Shown here: in pieces, positions 37,330 to 48,599 of the stretch
Layout: every line of letters starts with the position of its first letter
How positions within the stretch are numbered: position 1 is the stretch's first letter
DNA from: Cornus controversa
Taxonomy: Eukaryota > Streptophyta > Magnoliopsida > Cornales > Cornaceae
Reading direction: 5' to 3'
Length of the DNA stretch: 64,000 bases
Assembly (NCBI GenBank): GCA_026545225.1
Contig: CM048845.1
Location: 125,910,533-125,974,532 of the forward strand
Position numbers and translations under genes: made by a program
Notes under the pieces: generated by a model
Database searches by the model: none
What the model saw: the letters and a program-made list of their open reading frames with translations, nothing else
Told to the model about the DNA's origin: nothing

Positions 37330-40300
37330 TTCCTATAGATACTGTCGCAAATCAGGACATACAATTGAGGAGTACTTCAAACTTACTAAACCTCGTAATG
37401 CTGCAGCTATAGCTACCACGGAGACAGTGTCATCTTATCTTTCTCCTTCTGTACCAGTTACTACTCCTTCTGAGGAGTCCCCATTTACATTTTTTTCTGC
37501 TGATCTGGAGGTAATTCTCAATTAGGTTCTATCCAAGCAATCAGGTTCAAGCTCATCTAACTCTGCCTTCTCAACTACTCCAGGTACACTTAATTCATGA
37601 TTTTATAACTATGCTTACTATAATCATATGACACCTAACCATACTTTGCTCACTACTCAGACTCCTACATCTCATGCACTTGTTATTCACACAGCTAATG
37701 GCCCCACGTACTATGACTATTAGTCACATAGGCACGGTCTCTCAGTCAGATTTATTTATTCCCAATGTTTATCTTATTCCCAATCTTTCTTTTAATCTTT
37801 TGTTTGTTGGTTAATTCATTGAGTTAGGTTTGAATATAACATTTTTCTTTAATGGCTATGCTGTACAGGATTCTCAGATAAGTCAGATCATTGGGATAGG
37901 TCGTAAGATAGGGCTACTATTTGAGCTTTCTTCCTTACATCTACCTAGTTCATCTCTCACACTTACATCTACACGAAGTAGTATACATACTATTGAGTTG
38001 TGGCATTCTCGTTTGGGTTATGCATCGGTATCTCAAGTCAAAAGTCTAGTATCTAAGGGTTTGTTACGATCAGTTAAAATTGAGTCTTTTGATTTTATGT
38101 ATTGTCAATTAGATAAACAATTTGCTTTACCATTTAATAACAGTGAGTCATTTGCTTCTTCTCCTTTTGATCTTGTTCATTCTGATGTTTGGGGACATTC
38201 TCCTGTAGCCATCATGGGTGGGACACGATATTTTGTTATATTTCTGAATGATTTTTCACGATTCACTTAGATATTTTTAATGAAAAATTATTCTGAATTA
38301 CTCAACATCTTTTGTGATTTTACCAAAAATGATTTCAACCCGATTTTTCACAAATATCAAAACTTTTCGTTCTGATAATGCTACGAAATATAGGCAAAAC
38401 GATTTTCAAAATATCTTCAAACAGTATGACACTATTTTTTACTCTTCTTACCCTAGTACATCATAACAAAATAGTCAAGCTGAATGATAAGTGCACAAAA
38501 TTTGCTATTTTATATCCTAAAATAAGTTTTTAATTACTTGTTTATTTTATTTAAATGTTCTTATCTTTTCATTTTATGTTTTATAGGGGTTGATTTCCAA
38601 ATAAGAAGAAAATCAACAAAAAAAGACTGAAAATGATATATGTAACCAAAGATAAACATAAAAAGAATTGTAGAAGAGATGGTATTCTGTGCAATATACT
38701 TTACAAGATGTCTCAAGTTCAAAACTTTATAAAATATTTGTTACACAGTCACGTCTGCAGTCCAGAATTCAAATTGAAGATATGAAGATCAAATATTAGA
38801 TATTTAAATTCAAAATTTTGTATTTTGTATTTTTGTTTTTAAATTTTATATTTTTTTTAGCAAGTTTTATGCATTTATCACTGAACGAAAATTTTGACAT
38901 ATTTTAGATTTGACTCGATCACTTTTTATTTCTTCTTCTGTGGCATCATCTTTTTGGGGTGAAACATCTCTCACTGCTGTCTATACCATAAATCGTATAC
39001 TCACATCACTTTTACAAAATAAAATATCCTATGAGTATCTCTACGAGTAGATTCCTGATTATTGTAATCTTAGAGTTTTTGAGTGTGCTTATTTTGTTCT
39101 TCTTCATCATTGTGAGTGAACAAAATTATAACCTCATGCTCAGCTCTGATATTTTCTTGGGTATGAACTTGACCAAAAGGGATATAGGTGTTATGATCTA
39201 GTTGAGAGACGCCTTAGAGTCTCTTGTTATGTTATGTTATGTTTTGGGAATATAAAATGTTTCATACCTTATACAAATTCTTTTTTTTTACCAATTTCTT
39301 ATTCCTCCTTTGATACATATGTAGATTTTTTTCTAGATTCTCCTCCTACTAGTTCATCAGATATAGTTGACCCTTCTGGCTAATCATATATGGTTGACCC
39401 TCCTGCAGTTGAGTTTTATCACCTGTCCTGCCTGAGGCTCCTGATGCTACCACTGTTTTGGGTTCTCGTTGATCCACTCAGGTAAGAATTTCCCCTACAC
39501 ATCTTCATGACTATAATTGTTATCATGCTCTTGCAACCCTTTATGAACCTCACACTTTTCGTGAGACATTCTCTAACCCTTTATGGTAGCAAGTAATGAA
39601 AGAAGAGTTGGATGCAGTTGCCCAGACTCAGACATGAGATCTAGTTGAATTGTCTCCAGTGAATTCTGTCATTGGATGTAAATGGGTTTGCAAAATTAAG
39701 ACTCGTTCAGATGGGTCTATTGAGCACTATAAAGTCCGACTTGTGGCAAGGGGGTTCACACAGGAGCATAACATCGATTATGAGGAGACTTTTGCTCCTG
39801 TTGCTCGTCTTCCTTCTGTTCGTACTCTTCTTGTTGTGGCTGTTTCCCGTCATAAAATTTTTTAGATGGATGTCAAAAATGCCTTCCTCAATGGTGATTT
39901 GCTCGAGGAAGTTTATATGAAGCCTACTCCAGATTTTGATCATCCACCTCATGAGATTTGTCTGCTTAAGCATGCTCTGTATGATCTTAAACATGCACCT
40001 TGAGTTTGGTTTACCAAGTTTAGTTCTACTATTTCTCGCCTTGGCTATTCTACCAGTACATGTGATTTAACTTTATTAATCTAGCGTACTACAAATGGTT
40101 TTATTCTTCTCTTGCTTTATGTTGATGATATAATTATCACCGGGGATGTTACTCAGGGTATTTAGGAACTTAAGCAGTTTCTCAACTATCAATTTGAAAT
40201 GAAAGATCTTAAACCTTTCGGTTATTTTCTTGGCCTAAAAATTACTAGAGCTACTAATGGTTACTACCTTACTTAAGTAAATTATTATTCCGATCGTCTT

Positions 40301-41084
40301 TTTAGAGCTGACATCACAGATAACAAGATTGCTGATACTCCACTTGAGCCTAATGTGAGACTCACTTCACATGATGGTGAGCTTCTTCGTAATGGTACTC
40401 TATATTGTCAGTTAGTTGGTAGTCTGGTATATCTTACTGTCACTCGTCCAGATATTTCTCATGCTGTTCATATCATCAGTTAGTTCACGACTTCACCGAG
40501 ATCAGTTCATTTTGCTGTTATTCTTCGTATTCTCCACTATGTCAAGGGTATTGTATTTCATGGGTTCTTTTTCTCTCGTTAGTTTTCACTAATGCTTCGT
40601 GCTTATTCTGATGCAGATTGGGTTGGCGACCCAACAGATCGCCGTTCCACTACCGGATATTACTTCTTTCTTGATAACTCACTGATCTCTTAGCGTAGTA
40701 AGAAGTAGTTCGTTATTGCTTGATCTAGCACTGAGGCCGAGTATAGAGTACTTGCTGATACTACTTCTAAGCTTTTATGGTTATGATGGCTTATTCAGGA
40801 TATGGGTGTTTCTTCATCCACTGCTACTCCCATCTATTGTAATAACAAGAGTGTTATTCAGATTGCACACAATGATGTTTTTCATGAGCGAACCAAACAC
40901 ATTGAGATAGATTATCATTTTGTCTGTCATCATCTACTTCAGAATATCTTGCAGTTACAGTTAGTCATTTCACATAATCAGATAGCGGATATTTTCACCA
41001 AATCTCTTCCACTAGGACGCTTTCAAGAGCTTATTTTCAAACTCCAGATGACGTCGTATAACCCATCTTGAGTTTGAGGAGGAG
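37330..41084 (+). mobile_element. Ty1/copia retrotransposon remnant
   Basis: Fossil copia element read on the plus strand in standard order: gag C-terminal-like sequence (about 37330-37740), GAG-pre-integrase (about 37960-38120), integrase start (about 38130-38270) and more integrase after a nested insertion (about 38900-39030), reverse transcriptase (about 39620-40260), RNase H (about 40590-41070). It ends at a purine-rich tract next to a TGTTA that may open a truncated 3' LTR; no 5' LTR was recognised. The element is broken by many changes (well over ten), so it is old. It lies between FDH2 and FDH3. Confidence 0.87.
38485..38880 (+). mobile_element. Solo LTR nested in the copia element
   Basis: A 396-bp insertion beginning TGATAAGTGC and ending GCATTTATCA, thus TG...CA with short inverted ends, flanked by a 5-bp duplication CTGAA (38480-38484 and 38881-38885). 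It interrupts the integrase region of the copia remnant, so it is younger. No internal retroelement sequence remains, as expected after LTR-LTR recombination. Confidence 0.82.
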
Positions 41085-42270
41085 TGTTAAAATATATTAG
41101 TATATTTTATATTTAATCTTTTTCTATATTAAATTAGGATTCCTATGATTGATGACTTATCATGTAGAGGATAACTTGTTCCCTACTCACCTACCTCTTT
41201 TCCTCTTATTCCTAACAAAATGAAAAAGATGAAGATTGAGCAACAAAAAATTAAAGTAGTGGAGATTAAACAGAAGCAGATTGATTTTTAAAGAGAAACA
41301 GGTTGATTGGGAAAGAGAATAATGAATAAGGATCCAAATAATGCTCCAAGATTGACGATAAAAGCATGGATCGAGGCTCAACAAGATGCAATTATGTTGC
41401 GTTTGAGTTAAGAGAACGATTAGATGTAATGTCTAATATTTTCTTTAGATGTAATCTGTATTTTTTTCTCTCTATTTGTGAGAATATATGTAATGAATAT
41501 ATTTTTAAATTTCACAAAAAATATAGCGGTGGGAAAAAAAACAATTGAAAAAATTTATTTTATTAAAAAAATTATTTAATAAATAAAATTAAAAATTAAA
41601 TTAAAAAAAGATATTTAATGAAGAATTTCCCGAGTGTAGGGGTGTTGAGTCCATCGCAACTACCACTATCTGTTTTTTGGTCACTGATGGACCGCTAGAT
41701 CCATGAGTTGAATTTGAAGCATCACAAAATCTCCCAATCGAATCAGCAGTTACGGATGGACGGCTTCAACCACCGATGCTTGGATGCAATTTGTTATTAC
41801 AAACATCTTTTTAGTTTTTGGAATGGAGTTGACGAGATTGGTGGATCCAAAAGTGCAATCTAACATGTGGGGAGAGAAAAAGATGTGATCTTAATTAGCT
41901 CAATCCTCTCATTTTAATTAAGCCCATCTCTCTCGATGTGTGCAAGAATTTCTCTGAAAACAATAAGCTAGCTCATACGTACATCGACACGTACACTGCA
42001 AAAACAATACCATATATGCTAAACATAAAACATGTATTAAATATTAAAACAAGACTGCATTCATTACTACTTACAGCATTCATTATAATAAGAACGGTGA
42101 AAACAATTAATGATCTAGAAACTCTATTTTTAAGCTGCAAGTAGTTTATTTATACTTGGGCTGCAGAGCACAAACTCAGCTAGAAAGCAAAATTTAAGAA
42201 AACTTGAGCATAAGATGACTTGAGAAGTTGTCGCCCTGAACTTATGAGAGCATCCGTCATGTCCCTCCCA
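41085..42270. other. Spacer between the copia remnant and FDH3
   Basis: Includes a possible truncated copia LTR at the left. From about 41935 to 42030 it holds FDH downstream sequence (GCAAGAATTTCTCT, AAACATAAAACATG) shared with the regions downstream of FDH2 (about 29465) and, more weakly, FDH1 (about 16985). No gene seen. Confidence 0.6.
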
Positions 42271-42699
42271 TCAACGGTACTGGGGTGCTATTTCACCCTT
42301 GTTCACAATGTAATGTTGTGTAGGAAATTCTTCACCCTTGAAGAACCTGTCCAGCATGTCCTTCACTCCAGCCGCATATCGCAACTGCATTTTTTTCAAT
42401 TTTATTTATTTATTTATATTTGAGTTACAAACACGTACGAAATACAACATAAGAATTAATCAACAATATTGAAATATAATAAAATTAATTAATTAATTAC
42501 CTGCGCATCAATGGTAGTTCCAGAACAATGAGGGGTCATAGCATGGTTTTTCATGGTTCGCCAAGGGTGGTCCTTTGGAGCTGGTTGTTGGTTCCAAACA
42601 TCTCCACTATAACCTAAATTTTAGAAATCAAAAGGAAATCACTTATATATTACTAGTAGTTAAAAGGGACAAGCTAGGTTAATGGACCAGTAGAAAAAG

Positions 42700-42761
<62 letters not shown>

Positions 42762-43613
42762 ATAAAATTGAAAATGTTGAAGAAACTAGGTACCTCCAAT
42801 TTGTCCACTAGAACAAGCATCAACAACAGCTTGTGTATCCATGATTGCTCCCCGAGCATTGTTAACAATTAGAACTCCCTTCTTCAGCTTAGAAATCCTA
42901 GCTTTGTCAAAAAAGCCTCTGAAGAAGGCAAACCAGTGGTGTTAAACAATCATATATATATTTAGAATAGAATAGAATAGAATAGATTGAAAGCAACATC
43001 AACATCAACATATACTTGCTTTGTTTGCTCCGTAAGAGGTGTGTTGATGACAATTATGTCACATTTGGGAAGCATTTTGTCAATATCTTCCTCAAACTTT
43101 GCCCCAGTTTGCCTCTCCAATTCCGAATCCATCTTGACCCGATCATGATATAGGAGATTACAGTTGAAAGGCTTCAATCGTTGAAGTAAAAGCCTCCCAA
43201 TACGTCCAGCACCATAAGTTCCCACAGTCTTTCCTTCAAGATCATAAGATCTATGAGAAATACCGGCAACATTCCAGTCGCCGTTGATAATTTGCTTGTG
43301 TCCGGTCAAGTAATTCCTCACAAGAATCAGGACTCTCATCAGCTCATCCTCGGCAACCGACACTACATTGCTTCCGGTCACTTCTGCAACTGTTAAACCA
43401 GCAGCAGCTGCAGCCTTCAAATCAACATGATCAGAACCAACTCCAGCTGTTAGCAGCAGTTGTAAATTTTTCGCCTTCTTGATTCTTTCCGCAGTAACAT
43501 AGGCCGGATGGAAAGGGGTCGATATCAACACGTGCAGATCAGGAATATGCTTTTCAAGTTCTGCAACATTAATTTTATCAATTCATTCAATATTACAAAT
43601 CATGACATGCATG

Positions 43614-43661
<48 letters not shown>

Positions 43662-44051
43662 AAGTACGTACGTACGTACGTAGATCACTTACCACAATTA
43701 GGTCCGTCCTTGTCGTCAGTGAGAATGAACTGGTGACCTTTTGATTCCAACCAGTCCTTTATGCCCAAGCCATTTTCTATACACCCCACAAAATTGGGAT
43801 TCATCGAAGCATATTCATTTCCTTTGTAAAACACACCAACGATTTTTTTGTTTCCAGAACCAGACTGTTCGCAATGAGAGAGACAACAATGACCACATCA
43901 GTCGGTAACAAAAATTGATAATCAAATTGAATTAAGATTGAGAGATACAAAAATTGCTTACAGAAAGGTGTCTAGTAAGAACCGATGGAGATGAAATTCC
44001 CGGAGAAGCAAAAGCACGAATTGCAGACGCAGCTACACGTTTCATTGCCAT
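42271..44051 (-). CDS. FDH: NAD-dependent formate dehydrogenase, mitochondrial (copy 3, divergent)
   Basis: Exons (minus): 43962-44051, 43693-43864, 43020-43560, 42794-42918, 42501-42613, 42271-42384; 384 aa, uninterrupted. The donor of intron 3 is GC (ACAAA|GCAAGT), where copies 1 and 2 have GT; using the GT five bases on would shift the frame. This is the most diverged copy: Ile126 of copy 1 is Val (TAGVGSDH), the NAD loop reads [15 protein letters not shown] is NQQPAP, and [14 protein letters not shown] is [14 protein letters not shown]. The catalytic Asn, Arg, Gln, His and the Ser after His are all kept. It may be an active enzyme with altered properties, or one under relaxed selection; the frame gives no sign of decay. 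Intron 1 is only 97 bp. Confidence 0.93.
42702..42759 (+). repeat. (TA)n microsatellite in FDH3 intron 4
   Basis: About 29 TA units without interruption, close to the splice acceptor side of the intron. Likely polymorphic. Confidence 0.95.
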
Positions 44052-44128
44052 CTCTCTCTCACTCTGTCTCTCTCTCACACACCCGCACACACCTGAGACT
44101 GTGATTGAGAGTTGTAACGCATCGTACG

Positions 44129-44135
44129 TTTTATA
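44129..44135 (-). promoter_or_regulatory. Putative TATA box of FDH copy 3
   Basis: CGCCTATAAAACG on the minus strand about 80 bp upstream of the ATG. The segment next to it (ATCAAAACTAATTTCCG) recurs in two to three tandem copies to 44220. Confidence 0.55.
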
Positions 44136-44311
44136 GGCGGATCAAAACTAATTTCCGAAAAAAATATATATAGGCAGAGTCAAAACTAATTTCCGAAACA
44201 AAATATAGGCGAATCAAAACAAGGTTTTTACTTGGCTTTTTTGTGTGAAATGCACACTCCACGAGTTTTACTCCTATTTTGTCTGCCGCTCATTTTTTTA
44301 TCCTCTGTAAA

Positions 44312-44677
44312 TGCTCGCTTGCGTGTGTGCATGGTAAGAAAGTAGTCCTCATCTCCACACCGTCCGATGCCTGCAAGATTTGACGATTGGATTTGGTGCC
44401 CTTTAGTTCTCTTCAAAAATCAACGAGGAGGTGGCAAGTTTCAATTTGATTTCTGTTGCTGGTGATCTATGGCGATTCGTGACCAATTTGTTTTTGCTCG
44501 CTTGCGTGTGTGCACGGTAAGAAAGTAGTCCTCATCTCCACACCGTCCGATGCCTTTAAGATTTGGCGATTGGATTTGGTGCCCTTCAGTTCTCTTCAAA
44601 AATCAACGAGGAGGTGGCAAGTTTCAATTTGATTTCTGTTGCTGGTGATCAATGCCAATTCGTGACCAATTTGTTTT
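44312..44677. repeat. Tandem duplication of FDH3 upstream sequence, 183-bp unit
   Basis: Units 44312-44494 and 44495-44677 are nearly identical. Each carries the CACCGTCCGATGCC and GAGGAGGTGGCAAGTTTCAA segments that occur once upstream of FDH2. This is therefore a recent doubling of conserved promoter-distal sequence. Confidence 0.9.
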
Positions 44678-45058
44678 TGACCAGGATAGTTTGTCAAAAA
44701 AAAAAAAGTTTGTCTGCAAATGGGAGTTCGCGGAATAATATCTATATTACATTTAAGTCTGGTTTAAAATGTATTTGTTTATCTGCAGTCTAAAATTATT
44801 TTATTTCATCATCTAACGATTATGATTTTAAGTGAATTATAGTATTGTAAGCATGAACATACACCAATGATCAATGGCGATTCGTAAACAATTTGTTTTT
44901 GACAAGGATAGTTTAGTTTCGTCAAAATAGAAGAGTTTGCCTACAAATGGGAGTTCACCAAATAATATCAATATTACATTCAAGTGTAGTTCAAAATGTA
45001 TTTGTCTATTTACAATATAAAAATAATCTGTTTAATCATCTAATGGTTATAATTTTAA

Positions 45059-45062
<4 letters not shown>
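44648..45062. repeat. Second tandem duplication upstream of FDH3, about 222-bp unit
   Basis: Units about 44648-44869 and 44870-45062 share ATTCGTRAMCAATTTGTTTT, AAATGGGAGTTC, AATATTACATT and ATCATCTAAYGRTTAT. More diverged than the 183-bp pair, so older. The right unit runs into a (TA)n stretch at 45063. Confidence 0.8.
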
Positions 45063-45097
<35 letters not shown>

Positions 45098-45607
45098 CAA
45101 CCAGAGGACTTTCATATCACAAATTCACAGTGAGAACATCCTGTCCTTCCGTTAATTTGTTTAATTATCCTAATCTCAATCTTAAATGTGTTATATAGTT
45201 GATGAATTAAAGTATCAGGACAAAACTAATATTTTAAAATTTATATTTATTGATGTCAAGAATTTTGTCACGCGACACAGCCCAGCCAACCGTAATTTGT
45301 AAAGGAAGAGGGATTCATACCAACAAATAAACTTTTAAAAGTTCAAGGATTCTTTTTAAAATAAAGAGAAATTCCTGTAATTATGAAAAGAATTTGAATT
45401 AAATTCCAATTATAAATGATTCTAAAGTTGATCCAAATAGTGGGTTTCAAATTGAATTCCAACTCCATAGAAGTAAAATTCTAATACAATTCAATTCCAA
45501 TATCGTGAAGCCAAATGCATCCTTATGTTGCTACATTGAACTAATTTTTTTTCAATTCTAATTCTAATTTCAAAGGTCCAATTCGATGTTCTAAAATACT
45601 ACATATG

Positions 45608-46033
45608 TGTCTGTTTGAAGAAGCTTCTTGGGAGATTGAAACGGATTTCCAAACCCAAGAAATCATTTCAAAAAAATGTTAGTATTTGGTGAAATAAGAA
45701 AAATAGACTTCAAATGAAAGTCGAAATCCTAAAAGTCCGTTCAAAGAAAGTCGAAAAAACTTACTTTTGGAAGGAAACCAGAATTATTTTTAATAACAAA
45801 TTTTATAGACAATTTTGCCTTCTTTCTTTTTGTGAAACTTGCCTGTTAAGAGTAATTATTAAGAATAAATTTGTCTAAGTTAAAATTGTGTTAATTGTGA
45901 AAGGAATTTCAAAAAATGCATCCACTAAACGACTTTTTTTTCTTCTAAATTTCTTTTATTGAAGGCATTCTTCAAAAGCCTTTTAAATGGAAGGATTTTT
46001 AGATTCAGAAAGCTCCTCCAAACAGGAGTGTCG
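45608..46033. mobile_element. Probable MITE with short inverted ends
   Basis: The left end contains CTGTTTGAAGAAGCTT and the right end, reverse-complemented, CTGTTTGGAGGAGCTT. About 425 bp of non-coding sequence. The target duplication and exact ends are unclear, so the superfamily is not assigned. Confidence 0.45.
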
Positions 46034-46380
46034 ATAACTTTAGAGATTTTTAGTACAATTTATCTTTAGGAAAAAAAATATATATCTGAGATTAGGCTTG
46101 AAGGAATTAATCGTTTAGTCCCTTCGTCCGAAGTGTCGATAGTCCTTATGGCTTTAGAATTATCTAAGGCTTCTTAACCCATTAGAGAGAGAAAATATAT
46201 AGGGCAAATGACATTTTGACCCCCTGGTGTCCATTTGTCAACCTGACCACCACGTTTGCAAATATTCGTTTTCACCCATTGTTAGTAATTTTTGGTTAAC
46301 TTTGGTCAACAACATGATGAAATAACTAAACTACCCTACCCAAACACCCCTCTATCACATACATTTTGACAAAGCCCATC

Positions 46381-46640
46381 ACCCAAACACCACCACCACC
46401 ACAACCTGCGACAGTTGCAGCAACAACAACCACTCAAACACTACCACCACCACAACCTGCGACAGTTGCGGCAACAACAACCACCCAAACACCACCACCA
46501 CCACAACCTGCGATAATTGCGGCAACAACAACCACCCAAACACCACCACCACCACAACCTATGATAGCTGTGGCAACAACAACCACCCAAACACCACCAC
46601 CACAACATGCGACAGCTGCGGCAACAGCAACCACCCAAAC
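46381..46640 (+). repeat. Minisatellite of about 60-bp units encoding Pro/Thr-rich repeats
   Basis: Four to five units read TPPPPQPATVAATTTTQ on the plus strand in a 136-aa open frame (46366-46776), and a Val/Gly/Cys-rich frame on the other strand. Units differ by a few bases. The open frames are a by-product of a 3n repeat without stops; there is no evidence they are expressed. Confidence 0.88.
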
Positions 46641-46929
46641 GTACACCACCACCACCACAACCTGCATGAGTAGTAACCACCATTCCCACCACACAACCTT
46701 CACAAAAAACTCAAATTTGTTTAGAAGACCAACCCAACCACCACTGTTAGCCGCTAATACCACCACTCTCTGCTAAAGACCAACCCAACTGCCACCATTT
46801 GCAGTAAAATCTCCGTAGCCACCACTGACAAAGTCACCTTTTGGAGTCCTAATTTGAGTTTGCAATTTTAAAATTCTAATTTAATTTCAAAACCCTAACT
46901 TGTCGCTGCAATCACTGTCAAAGCCGCCG

Positions 46930-47440
46930 CTTCAGCCACCAGCACTGCCTTCGTAGTGATATCACTTGTGTCCGCCCAATGCCTGTCCGGTGGGAAAACA
47001 CTTGTGGCAGATAGAGCACTCGTGAGTCCTACCACCACCGGATGCGACGGGTGCATCAATCGTAGTGGCGGTAGAATTGGATGATTGCTTGTCTCCTATA
47101 ACTGGCCTTGTGACCACTTAGGGCTTGGTAGGAACCGAAGGCCTTATTGTAGATGAGTTTCTTCAAATCAGATGTCGTCGGCTTCGGCGACGGTGGTGAG
47201 AAGTGGTCGCGAATTGAAACGGAGGAGGAGGAAGCGGTGCCGCCATGTATGCGGTCATTTTGATCGCTTTCTTTTGATCCATGACTCAATATAGGGATGA
47301 TGGTCAGAGGTTATGGCTTTTGATTTGTACAGTGGAGTCCATATTCCAACTACCTGACATGGCAGGAAGTTCTTCTCAAGCCCAAGCACCTTCTGGCAAC
47401 TTTTTCGAGGGGATTCATCGGATCCAGTTCCTAACGCCAA
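46930..47440 (-). pseudogene. Captured C2H2 zinc-finger gene fragment (ZAT10-like)
   Basis: Minus strand, in the order expected for plant C1-2i zinc-finger repressors: a basic N-terminal box (IESWIKRKRSK) near 47255-47290, a degraded first finger ([19 protein letters not shown]) near 47090-47145 with the canonical QALGGH changed and the first Cys pair missing, then a second finger ([20 protein letters not shown]) near 46950-47015. An in-frame stop follows GGHK where Arg is expected, and the frame shifts between the basic box and finger 1. The C-terminal EAR-type motif is not visible. It is a decayed partial copy inside the Pack-MULE. Confidence 0.78.
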
Positions 47441-47999
47441 TGGATCGGTGCCGATTTCCAGTTGGAATAGAAGGCTTATTTAGAAAAAGATATAGATTTT
47501 GGGGAATGAAATAGGTGGTTTCTGGTTTGGTGTCTTAGTCTCAACGTGAGACTTCAGATATTTTTGTATTTATTGTATATATTATGGTGTAATGGGAGAG
47601 TTAAGAGCTTGAAGAGACATTAGATCTTGATTATTGTAGATAGAGAGAGAAAGAGTTGAAACAAGGGCATTCTAGGCATTTTTTGGCTATTGTTTGCCAT
47701 AATGTAAGCAATCTGACATTTGACAATGACATGATGCACTAAAGTGATGTATAATTTCAAACTTAAGGGGTGTAAAAGTCAATACGCAAATGTGGGGATG
47801 TCAGGTTGGCGTATGAACATACCTCAGGGGGTCAAAATGTAATTTGCCCAAATATATATCTTAGGCTTCTTAGCCTATTAGAAAGAAAAAATATATGTAT
47901 TATCGTAGCCCAATCCTATCTTTTAAGGCCCACATAAATTTGGTGCACTAGAAGAAGTATAACGGGTTGGGCACTTGCGTTCTAACCCGCCCAAAGTCT

Positions 48000-48290
48000 A
48001 AGTTATCGAATAGTGCTGCATACTTACCCTTATGCAAGCCTTTTCTCATTTAGATCCAATGTGAGACAAGTTAGCCTCTCTACCCACCCGAACTCGTAAC
48101 GCTCTTGTTGCGATCGAGCCACCTTGCCTACCCAGGGCAATCTCAGACTCCTCCCAAAGGGGTGTTTGGCGTGACACTGAATCAAGGATTGAATTTGAAT
48201 AATGCTGCCTTATATGCCCAAGTTCTTCCCCATCTGGATCTGATGTAAAACAAATTAGCCTCTCAAACAAGAAGCTTCTATAAATTTATA
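48000..48290. repeat. Degenerate pair of repeats with a shared TTAGCCTCTC motif
   Basis: Two segments about 180 bp apart share AATGCTGC (or GTGCTGCAT), CTGGATCTGATGTAAAAC (or TTAGATCCAATGTGAGAC) and AAATTAGCCTCTC (or AAGTTAGCCTCTC). This resembles a dispersed plant repeat family; class not determined. Confidence 0.4.
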
Positions 48291-48599
48291 GACGTGAAGA
48301 TGCCTGTTCCTCGTTCACTATATATTATCAATTTGTTTATGTATGAATCTGTGAGAGGTTAGTGATCAATTGCTCTGCGAAAAAGCTATGATTTCTAGAT
48401 CTTACCATCTTTATTAAATCAAAATCTGAAATTAATTATTTACCAAAAATAATAATCTGAAATTACAATAGTGGTGGTCCTTTGCATTGATTTCTAAATT
48501 CAAGCTACTTTTTGCTAAAGTTTGATTAACAAGCACATAGTATGAGGGTTATGGGCCAACGATGACTTCAATTTAAATCCATCCTGTATTGGCTGTGTT

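Larger units (their letters stand above)
46202..47849. mobile_element. Pack-MULE carrying host gene sequence
   Basis: Ends are inverted repeats: GGGCAAATGACATTTTGACC at the left; the right end, reverse-complemented, GGGCAAATTACATTTTGACC. A perfect 9-bp target duplication AAATATATA flanks it (46193-46201 and 47850-47858), diagnostic of Mutator-like elements. The 1648-bp interior lacks transposase but contains a CAC/CAA-rich minisatellite (46381-46640) and a degraded C2H2 zinc-finger gene (46930-47440). Capture of gene sequence defines a Pack-MULE. It lies between FDH3 and the exonuclease-like gene. Confidence 0.85.

Noticed and set aside
43014-43020. Treating FDH3 exon 3 as broken for lack of a GT donor
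   Set aside because: GCAAGT after AAA is the standard GC-AG donor and restores the exact exon length and phase of the paralogues.
17257-44051. Possibility that one FDH copy is a processed pseudogene
   Set aside because: All three keep five introns at identical positions and uninterrupted frames.
46434-46766. 110-aa Val/Gly-rich minus-strand frame
   Set aside because: Product of the 3n minisatellite read on the opposite strand; no start context, no homology.
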